6,117 bases of DNA, taken from the NCBI GenBank assembly GCA_905235355.1, contig CAJOLM010000070.1, positions 1 to 6,117 of the forward strand, in the 5' to 3' direction. The number at the start of each line of letters is the position of its first letter. Positions within the stretch are counted from its first letter, which is position 1. Below are positions 1 to 5,021 of the stretch, piece by piece. The notes under the pieces were generated by a model. That model was not told the origin of the DNA and made no database searches. It saw nothing but the letters and a program-made list of their open reading frames with translations. Origin of the DNA: an uncultured Elusimicrobiales bacterium (GTDB taxonomy: Bacteria; Elusimicrobiota; Elusimicrobia; Elusimicrobiales; Elusimicrobiaceae). The translations under genes were made by a program, and so were the position numbers.

Positions 1-55
1 TCATTTACTCCCACCGTCGATGCAAGGAAAAGAAGATATAGGCTTTTGCATTCAT

Positions 56-75
56 CCCCAGGCTCCCGCCTGGGG
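56..75. repeat. Compact GC-rich hairpin near the window edge
   Basis: Seen directly: an 8-bp perfect inverted repeat (CCCCAGGC at 56-63, GCCTGGGG at 68-75) with a 4-nt loop. Neither strand has a clean T run straight after the stem, so it is not a typical intrinsic terminator. It lies 20 bases beyond the lon terminator on the lon-downstream side. It may be a dispersed palindromic intergenic repeat or part of the terminator of a gene beyond base 1. One copy cannot decide this. Confidence 0.5.
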
Positions 76-92
76 TGTCCTGTAAGGTACTC

Positions 93-121
93 AAAAACGC
101 CGCGCGGAAAGCGCGGTGTTT
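93..121 (-). terminator. Intrinsic terminator of lon
   Basis: Read on the minus strand, a GC-rich stem (arms 121-111 and 105-95, loop of 5 nt) begins 15 bases after the lon stop codon and runs into five consecutive T residues (97-93). Ten of eleven base pairs are canonical on the minus-strand RNA; one position (117/99) is an A-C mismatch, which would be a G-U wobble on the plus-strand RNA. The position after lon and the U tract favour termination of lon transcripts. Confidence 0.8.
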
Positions 122-136
122 GGTATCAGCAAATAC

Positions 137-2566
137 TTATTTGCGTTTGCGCTTTACTTTTTTGCTTGCTGCTTTTTTAGCAGGTTTCTTTACCACTTTT
201 TTCACCGCTTTTTTAGCAGTCTTTTTAGTAACAGCTTTTTTCTTTTTATACCCATCCAAAGCCAATAGTAGCACCTCATCCATGTGCTTGACTGGAATTA
301 ACGTCAACTCCTTGCGCACTTTTTCGGGTAGTTCAGACACATCTTTTTCGTTGGTATGAGGGAAAAGAATAGTTTTCACTCCTTCGCGGTAAGCGGCCAG
401 AAATTTTTCTTTAATTCCTCCCACCGGAAGTACACGCCCGGTAATAGTTACCTCGCCTGTCATGGCCAGACCCTTTTTAACAGGCAGGCCGGAGAGCAAA
501 CTCACCAGCGCAGAAGTAATGGTAATCCCGGCGGACGGCCCGTCCTTTGGTACAGCCCCTTCCGGGAAGTGAATATGGAAATCCGTGTGATCAAAATTGA
601 CCCCTTTGCCAAAACCGCGGCTGCGCGCATACGTCAGCGCGGCGCGGACAGATTCTTTCATCACATTGCCGAGCATACCGGTTAAAATCAGCTGCCCTTT
701 GCCCGGGATTTTGGTCGCTTCAATAGACAGGGTTTCCCCGCCTACGCTTGTCCACGCAAGGCCCGTAGCGATACCCACGCCATTTTCTTCAGTGGCAAAG
801 TTCGCATACTTGGGTACACCTAAATACTCGTGTAAATTTTGGGCCATAATTTCAATTTTTTTGCCGCCGTTTTCCACGTATTTTTTAGCAGCTTTGCGGC
901 ACAAAGTACCAATTTCACGCTCCAAATTACGCACGCCCGCTTCGCACACATATTCACGCATAATGAGCGCCACGGCTTCCCGCGCAATCGTCAGGCTGCC
1001 GGCTTTTAGGCCGTGCTGCTGCATTTGTTTGGGGATGAGATATTTGTCCACAATCTCATGTTTTTCATAATCGGTATAGCCGGAAAAATCAATAATTTCC
1101 AGGCGGTCCCGCAGCGTACCCGGGATGCTGCCCAGGGAATTCGCCGTCGTGATAAACAGCACCTTGGACACATCATACGGCACGTCTAAAAAGTGGTCCA
1201 CAAAGTCTTTGTTTTGCTCCGGGTCCAACAACTCCAGCAGCGCCGCCGCCGGATCACCGCGCCAGTCCGCCCCCATTTTGTCAATTTCGTCCAACAGAAA
1301 AACAGGGTTAGCGCTTTTGGCTTTGCTGATGCCTTGGATAATGCGCCCCGGCATAGAGCCGATATAGGTGCGACGGTGCCCGCGGATTTCGCTCTCGTCA
1401 CGCACGCCGCCTAAAGACATACGCACAAATTTGCGCCCGATTGCCCGCGCGATAGATTTGGCTAGTGAGGTCTTGCCCACGCCCGGAGGCCCCACAAAGC
1501 ACAGCACCGGCCCGCGCAAGCCTTCGGTCAGCTTGCTCACCGCGATATATTCCAAGATACGCTCTTTGGGTTTATCCAGGCCGAAATGGTCTTCGTCCAA
1601 AATCTTTTTGGCCTCTTTGATATCCAGCACATCTTTGGTGGTAATGTTCCACGGCATATTGACCAGCCAATCCAAGAACGTGCGCGATACCGTCGCCTCC
1701 GGCGAGAACGGCTGCATCTTTTGCAAGCGGTCCACTTCTTTTTCCGCGGCTTCTTTGGCAGCCGGGGGCAGACCGTTTTTCTTAATTTTAGCGCGGATAT
1801 CGTCTAACTCTTTTTGGAAATCATCTTTTTGGCGCAGCTCTTTTTGAATAGCTTTCATCTGCTCATTGAGATAATATTCTTTTTGATTTTTATCAATTTG
1901 CGCGCGGACCTTGGAGTGGATTTTTTCCTCCAGCCCCATGATTTCCACTTCGCTGGTAATCAATTTCAAGATTTTTTCTAGACGCGTTTTCAGGTCCGTC
2001 GTTTCCAAAATTTCCTGGCGCTGCTCTGTTTTTACCATCATATTAGAAGCGATGGTATCGGCCAGTTTAGACGGGTCCTCAATTTGCCGCAAGAAGGAAA
2101 CCCCTTCCACAGCAATCCGGCGCGAAACACGCGCATAATTTTCAAACTCATCCAGCGCCTTGCGCATAAGCGCTTGCACCACCGGGCTGTGGTCGTCCGG
2201 CTCCTCAATATAACGCACGGCAGCAAACCAAGTGTCTGCCACCGGATTCATTTCCAGTTTTTCCACCTTGGCACGCACCAGACCTTGCAAAAATACTTTG
2301 ACAGAGCCGTCGGGCATTTTAAGCGATTGCGTAATTTCGCTCAGCACCCCGAATTGGTAAATATCATCTGCGGTGGGATTATCCACTTCCGCGACTTTCT
2401 GCGACAGGGCCAAAATGTATTTCCCTTCCCCTTGCAGCGCGTAATCAATGGCTAAAATGGATTTAGGCCGGTCCACCGACAGCGGCAAATTCATCCCTGG
2501 AAACATCACCACGTCCCGTATCACCACCGCGGGCACAACACCCGGCAAAGAAAGCGTTTTTTTCAT
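137..2566 (-). CDS. lon: ATP-dependent Lon protease (LonA type) with lysine-rich tail
   Basis: Cytoplasmic AAA+ serine protease that unfolds and degrades misfolded and regulatory proteins. At 809 aa it is slightly longer than typical LonA (about 780-800). In order: an N-terminal substrate-binding domain (about 8-200, with IRDVVMFPGMNLPLSV); a charged helical region (about 205-300); the AAA+ module with Walker A GPPGVGKT (359-366), Walker B FLLDEID (D426/E427), sensor-1 N476, arginine finger R488 and sensor-2 R546; and the protease domain with the catalytic dyad S678 (PKDGPSAG) and K721 (GGIKEK). All key residues are present, so the enzyme should be active. The ATG at 2566-2564 follows AGGAG (2578-2574) with a 7-nt gap. 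Residues 774-809 form an unusual KKxx-repeat tail. It stands alone, with its own promoter carrying a CIRCE-like operator and its own terminator. Confidence 0.98.
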   Translation of the reverse strand: MKKTLSLPGVVPAVVIRDVVMFPGMNLPLSVDRPKSILAIDYALQGEGKYILALSQKVAEVDNPTADDIYQFGVLSEITQSLKMPDGSVKVFLQGLVRAKVEKLEMNPVADTWFAAVRYIEEPDDHSPVVQALMRKALDEFENYARVSRRIAVEGVSFLRQIEDPSKLADTIASNMMVKTEQRQEILETTDLKTRLEKILKLITSEVEIMGLEEKIHSKVRAQIDKNQKEYYLNEQMKAIQKELRQKDDFQKELDDIRAKIKKNGLPPAAKEAAEKEVDRLQKMQPFSPEATVSRTFLDWLVNMPWNITTKDVLDIKEAKKILDEDHFGLDKPKERILEYIAVSKLTEGLRGPVLCFVGPPGVGKTSLAKSIARAIGRKFVRMSLGGVRDESEIRGHRRTYIGSMPGRIIQGISKAKSANPVFLLDEIDKMGADWRGDPAAALLELLDPEQNKDFVDHFLDVPYDVSKVLFITTANSLGSIPGTLRDRLEIIDFSGYTDYEKHEIVDKYLIPKQMQQHGLKAGSLTIAREAVALIMREYVCEAGVRNLEREIGTLCRKAAKKYVENGGKKIEIMAQNLHEYLGVPKYANFATEENGVGIATGLAWTSVGGETLSIEATKIPGKGQLILTGMLGNVMKESVRAALTYARSRGFGKGVNFDHTDFHIHFPEGAVPKDGPSAGITITSALVSLLSGLPVKKGLAMTGEVTITGRVLPVGGIKEKFLAAYREGVKTILFPHTNEKDVSELPEKVRKELTLIPVKHMDEVLLLALDGYKKKKAVTKKTAKKAVKKVVKKPAKKAASKKVKRKRK

Positions 2567-2629
2567 ATTGCAACTCCTAAAGATAGAAATTCCCCCATCA
2601 GCAGGCTGTCCTGTTAGGGTTACAAAGAA

Positions 2630-2658
2630 AGTATAACAAATTTGCGCAAAATTAGCAA
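2630..2658 (-). promoter_or_regulatory. Sigma-70-type promoter of lon
   Basis: Minus strand: -35 TTGCTA (2658-2653), 17-bp spacer, -10 TATACT (2635-2630). This predicts a start near 2623 and a leader of roughly 57 nt ending in the AGGAG ribosome-binding site of lon. The box match and ideal spacing are read directly; promoter activity is inferred. The spacer contains the 10-bp palindrome TTTGCGCAAA (2641-2650). Confidence 0.7.
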
Positions 2659-2678
2659 TACTTTAAGGTGGCTGCTAA
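2652..2678. promoter_or_regulatory. CIRCE-like operator (candidate HrcA site) over the lon -35 box
   Basis: TTAGCA (2652-2657) and TGCTAA (2673-2678) form an inverted repeat spanning exactly 27 bp, as in the CIRCE consensus TTAGCACTC-N9-GAGTGCTAA. Counting the 9-base arms, 14 of 18 consensus positions match; the mismatches lie at the inner ends of the arms. The symmetry extends outward to 10 bp per arm (2648-2657 and 2673-2682). It covers the predicted lon -35 (2653-2658), where a bound repressor would block RNA polymerase. CIRCE/HrcA is a known heat-shock repression system, usually on groES-groEL and dnaK operons. Its use on this lon gene is inferred. Confidence 0.55.
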
Positions 2679-2697
2679 TTTTAATTAGAAGGGGTTT

Positions 2698-2728
2698 TTG
2701 ATGACGCCACGCCAGAATTTGCTATACT
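2698..2728 (+). promoter_or_regulatory. Extended -10 promoter for the structured leader and pilin
   Basis: TGCTATACT (2720-2728) combines the extended -10 TGn element with a good -10 hexamer (TATACT, 2723-2728). The best -35 is TTGATG (2698-2703) at a long 19-bp spacing, tolerable with an extended -10. Predicted start is near 2735. It diverges from the lon promoter, and the CIRCE-like repeat lies between the two, about 20 bp upstream of this -35. Confidence 0.6.
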
Positions 2729-2734
2729 AATCAG

Positions 2735-2958
2735 GTAGTTACAATTTAATCTGTTTTTGGAACCGTATGCAGAATACGGTGCGCTTTGGAGTACTCAAGG
2801 CATAACACGAGTCCAAGAGCAGTCGTTTTAGGCACAAAACGGACAGCCTAATTACCTGTCTGTTTTGTGCCGAGTGTTTGCCACTCATTGTGAGTGGCAA
2901 ACCACGGCTGTATTGTATTGGGTTACTCGTGTTAGCTCAAGCAATATGGCCGTTTTTT
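2735..2958 (+). ncRNA. Candidate structured RNA or riboregulatory leader upstream of the pilin gene
   Basis: About 224 bases between the predicted start and a T run, with no convincing coding frame and dense self-complementarity. Hairpin A is 7 bp with a 5-nt loop (2762-2768/2774-2780). Hairpin B is a 16-bp stem with one G-U pair and a 9-nt loop (2831-2846/2856-2871). Hairpin C is a perfect 12-bp stem with a 3-nt loop (2876-2887/2891-2902). B and C are enclosed by a long-range stem of 10 perfect pairs (2803-2812/2925-2934), extended across small bulges by GC (2800-2801/2935-2936) and CCAA/TTGG (2813-2816/2918-2921). A further stem plus T run follows (2904-2953). I do not recognise it as tmRNA, RNase P, SRP, 6S or a common riboswitch. 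It could be an untranslated leader, an independent small RNA or a palindromic mobile or recombination element. Confidence 0.5.
2904..2958 (+). terminator. Terminator-like stem at the end of the structured leader
   Basis: ACGGCTGTATTG (2904-2915) pairs with CAATATGGCCGT (2942-2953) over 12 bp, including two G-U pairs, and is followed by a run of T residues to 2958. The 26-nt loop is large for an intrinsic terminator and contains the 3' arm of the long-range stem (2918-2936). It ends 37 bases before the pilin start codon, so it would either end a small RNA or attenuate pilin transcription. Confidence 0.45.
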
Positions 2959-2983
2959 GTTGGGTTTCATAAAACAGAAAAAT

Positions 2984-2989
2984 AAGGAG
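2984..2989 (+). promoter_or_regulatory. Ribosome-binding site fixing the pilin start
   Basis: AAGGAG sits 6 nt before ATG 2996. It rules out the in-frame upstream TTG at 2957, which has no such site, falls inside the T run, and would put 13 extra residues before the prepilin leader. Confidence 0.85.
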
Positions 2990-2995
2990 AAAATT

Positions 2996-3493
2996 ATGAA
3001 ACACAACAAATGGGGTTTTACCCTCATTGAGCTGCTGGTCGTCGTACTCATTATTGGCATACTTGCCGCTATTGCGCTGCCGCAATACCAAAGGGCCGTA
3101 GAAAAAGCCCGTATGACCGAAGCTATGATACAGGTGCGCGCGCTGGCAGAAGCAGAAAAAGAATATTATTTGGCAAACGGCTCGTACGCTGACACATTTG
3201 ACAAATTATCCATTGATTTTCCGGGCACGCCTAATGAAGGAAATAAAATCCTTACGCAAAAGAATTTTTACTTATCTTTAAGTTGGATTAGGCACTCTTT
3301 AGTTTATGCTGCATATACACGAAATGCAGAACAAAACGGGCGATTGTATATTAGCTATGATTTGCAGAATAACACCCTCTATTGTGAAGCGTATAAAGAA
3401 GATACAAAGTCCAATGACGTATGCAAAACGTTTTCAAATAGCCCGATTACTTGCCCGTGGAACAGCAATTTAGAAAACTGCTACCCGATATAA
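2996..3493 (+). CDS. Type IV pilin-like protein (prepilin with class III leader)
   Basis: A 165-aa precursor of a type IV pilin or type II secretion pseudopilin. The leader MKHNKWG precedes FTLIE, so prepilin peptidase should cut after G7 and methylate F8; E12 is the conserved Glu5 of the mature protein. Residues 8-30 are the hydrophobic assembly helix that anchors the subunit in the inner membrane before polymerisation. The helix continues through 'RAVEKARMTEA' to about residue 60. The rest is a short globular domain with four cysteines (C130, C143, C153, C162), possibly two exported disulfides. No pilus assembly gene (PilB, C, D, M-Q) is nearby, so it is an orphan subunit and its exact role (pilus, secretion, DNA uptake) cannot be assigned. 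G+C falls from about 49% (3001-3180) to about 35% (3241-3480). It is preceded by a structured leader and followed by a terminator shared with gatB. Confidence 0.93.
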   Translation: MKHNKWGFTLIELLVVVLIIGILAAIALPQYQRAVEKARMTEAMIQVRALAEAEKEYYLANGSYADTFDKLSIDFPGTPNEGNKILTQKNFYLSLSWIRHSLVYAAYTRNAEQNGRLYISYDLQNNTLYCEAYKEDTKSNDVCKTFSNSPITCPWNSNLENCYPI

Positions 3494-3507
3494 AATGCGC
3501 CACTCAC

Positions 3508-3541
3508 AAAAACTCCCCGGGCATCAACCCGGGGAGTTTTT
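3508..3541. terminator. Bidirectional terminator shared by the pilin gene and gatB
   Basis: A perfect 14-bp stem (3508-3521/3528-3541) with a 6-nt CATCAA loop and the core CTCCCCGGG. T residues trail the stem on the plus strand, and the A tract on its other side gives a T tract on the minus strand, so it can end transcription in both directions. It starts 14 bases after the pilin stop. Its last two bases are part of the gatB stop codon (3540-3542). Confidence 0.92.
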
Positions 3542-4985
3542 ATTTACTTAACAGTTCCACCAAAATTTCGTTCATGCGCTTGGGGTTGGCTTTGCCTTTG
3601 CTTTTACGCATCACCGCGCCCACCAGCGCACCAACTGCCGCGCGGTTGCCTTTCTTAAAGTCCGCCACCGCTTTCGGCGTTTCATTAATGGCTTCTTGCG
3701 CCCAGACAAACAGCTGCCCTTCATCAGACACTTGCGAAAGCCCCAGCTTTTCCACCAGCGCGCCTGCCTTTTCACCTGTTTTATACATTTGTTCAAAAAC
3801 CGTTTTGGCTTGCGTACGGGAAATCTTGCCGCTTTCCACCAGCGCAATCAGCTCGGCCAAATCTGCCGCAGCAATCGGGCTATCCTCTATCTCTTTATTT
3901 TCGGCATGCAACGCGCCCAATAAATCGGTTGTAATCCAGTTAGCAGCGGCCTTGGCGGGTGCTTTGGCTGCCAGTACCGCTTCAAAATACTCAGCGGTGT
4001 GGCGCGTAAGCGTCAGCACACCAGCGTCGTAAGCAGAAAGCCCCAGCCCCACAAATTTAGCTTCTTTAGCAGCAGGCAGTTCGGGCATTTCTGCCTTAAT
4101 TGTTTCCAAGCGGTCCTTGCGCAAGATAATGGGCGGCAGGTCCGGCTCCGGGAAGTAGCGGTAATCCAGCGCGTCCTCTTTAGAGCGCATGGGTTTGGTG
4201 ACGTTCTGTTCTTTATCCCACAAGAGCGTCTGCTGCACCACTTTTTCGCCTTTGTTTAACACGTCAGTCTGGCGCGCAATTTCAAAATTAATGGCGTCGC
4301 GCACTGCTTTAAAAGAGTTCAAATTTTTAATTTCCGTGCGCGTGCCAAATTTCTCCTGCCCGGCAGGACGCAAGGACACATTGACGTCCACGCGCAGTTC
4401 GCCTTTTTCCATATCGCAATTAGACGCATCCACCCATTGCATCAGGCGTTTAATTTCGGTTAAATAAGCATACGCTTCGTCGGCAGAGCGCATATCCGGC
4501 ATAGACACAATTTCCAAAAGCGGGCAGCCCGCGCGGTTGTAATCCACCAAGGAATATTGCGCTTCGTGTGAGCTTTTGGCAGCGTCTTCTTCCAAGTGTG
4601 CGTGGTGGATGCCGATTTTCTTTTTCTGCAAATTGTTTTTTGGCCCGAAGGTAATTTCAATTTCACCGCGCCCGTTAATCGGGTGAGCGTTTTGGGTAAT
4701 TTGATAGCCTTTTGGCAAGTCCGGATAAAAATAATGTTTCCGTTCAAAGGAAGATACTTCGTTTGTTTGGCACCCCAGTGCTAACCCCGCCCGCACACCC
4801 AAGCGCACGGCGCCTTCATTAATCACGGGCAGCGTGCCCGGTTGACCGCTGCAGCGCGGGCAAATTTCGGTATTAGGGCCGGAGCTTTCGTCCATGCCGT
4901 TGGGGCAAGTGCAAAACATTTTACTTTTGCTTGCCAGTTGAATATGTATTTCAAGTCCGATAACAGGTTCAAATTGGGTTGTCAC
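3540..4985 (-). CDS. gatB: Aspartyl/glutamyl-tRNA(Asn/Gln) amidotransferase subunit B
   Basis: GatB is the kinase and tRNA-binding subunit of cytoplasmic GatCAB. It phosphorylates Glu (or Asp) on misacylated tRNA-Gln (or tRNA-Asn) so that ammonia made by GatA can amidate it. The 481 aa are full length for the family. Visible features are VIGLEIHIQL (8-17, with E12 and H14 of the metal/ATP site by family analogy), four cysteines in CxC and CPRC (C25, C27, C42, C45) fitting the zinc site of many GatBs, HLEED (130-134), the family signature DYNRAGCPLLEI (148-159), LDYRYFPEPDLPP (273-285), and a C-terminal GatB/YqeY-like tRNA-binding region (about 330-480). The start is GTG (4985-4983), seven bases after AGAGAGGT. 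gatA and gatC are not beside it, so the complex must be encoded in separate units. It diverges from the MurJ-like gene. Confidence 0.97.
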   Translation of the reverse strand: MTTQFEPVIGLEIHIQLASKSKMFCTCPNGMDESSGPNTEICPRCSGQPGTLPVINEGAVRLGVRAGLALGCQTNEVSSFERKHYFYPDLPKGYQITQNAHPINGRGEIEITFGPKNNLQKKKIGIHHAHLEEDAAKSSHEAQYSLVDYNRAGCPLLEIVSMPDMRSADEAYAYLTEIKRLMQWVDASNCDMEKGELRVDVNVSLRPAGQEKFGTRTEIKNLNSFKAVRDAINFEIARQTDVLNKGEKVVQQTLLWDKEQNVTKPMRSKEDALDYRYFPEPDLPPIILRKDRLETIKAEMPELPAAKEAKFVGLGLSAYDAGVLTLTRHTAEYFEAVLAAKAPAKAAANWITTDLLGALHAENKEIEDSPIAAADLAELIALVESGKISRTQAKTVFEQMYKTGEKAGALVEKLGLSQVSDEGQLFVWAQEAINETPKAVADFKKGNRAAVGALVGAVMRKSKGKANPKRMNEILVELLSK

Positions 4986-4992
4986 GTTATTT

Positions 4993-5000
4993 ACCTCTCT
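4993..5000 (-). promoter_or_regulatory. Ribosome-binding site supporting the GTG start of gatB
   Basis: On the minus strand AGAGAGGT ends seven bases before GTG (4985-4983). No ATG lies close by in frame, and the family's conserved N-terminus (VIGLEIH) begins seven residues after this start, so the GTG is the likely initiation codon. Confidence 0.75.
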
Positions 5001-5002
5001 AA

Positions 5003-5018
5003 AATACTATAATACTAT
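5003..5018. repeat. Tandem 8-bp repeat forming divergent promoter elements
   Basis: AATACTAT occurs twice with no gap (5003-5010 and 5011-5018) in the 36-base space between gatB and the MurJ-like gene. The junction makes a perfect plus-strand -10, TATAAT (5008-5013), with no good -35 upstream. On the minus strand it gives TATTAT (5014-5009), with a weak -35 TTAAAA (5038-5033, 18-bp spacer) for gatB. The two promoters would overlap, so the polymerases should compete. Confidence 0.5.
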
Positions 5019-5021
5019 ATT

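Noticed and set aside
5..55. 16-codon minus-strand ORF beginning MNAKAYIFF
   Set aside because: Too short, no clear ribosome-binding site with proper spacing, and no recognisable family.
597..1070. Long plus-strand frames across lon (also 1368-1847 and others)
   Set aside because: They are antisense to an intact, highly conserved lon reading frame and show no recognisable domain; they are frame shadows.
2758..2765. TGGAACCG resembles the T-box riboswitch core TGGNACCG
   Set aside because: In T-box leaders this motif sits in the antiterminator near the 3' end, followed by the terminator and an aminoacyl-tRNA synthetase or amino-acid gene. Here it is at the 5' end, partly inside a small hairpin, before a pilin gene.
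2800..2937. Closing inverted repeat as an integron attC site
   Set aside because: The ends (GCATAAC and GTTAGCT) do not fit the complementary RYYYAAC/GTTRRRY boxes, the stem is continuous rather than split into R and L boxes, and no integrase is visible.
2800..2937. Closing repeat as terminal inverted repeats of a MITE or retron msr-msd
   Set aside because: I see no target-site duplication and no transposase or reverse transcriptase in the window. It remains only an alternative to the RNA interpretation.
2957..2995. Upstream TTG start giving a 178-aa pilin
   Set aside because: It lies in the T run, has no ribosome-binding site, and would bury the prepilin leader; AAGGAG directly precedes ATG 2996.
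3451..4032. 193-codon plus-strand frame overlapping the pilin end, the terminator and gatB
   Set aside because: It crosses a strong bidirectional terminator, is antisense to intact gatB, and its Ala/Ser-rich translation matches no family I recognise.
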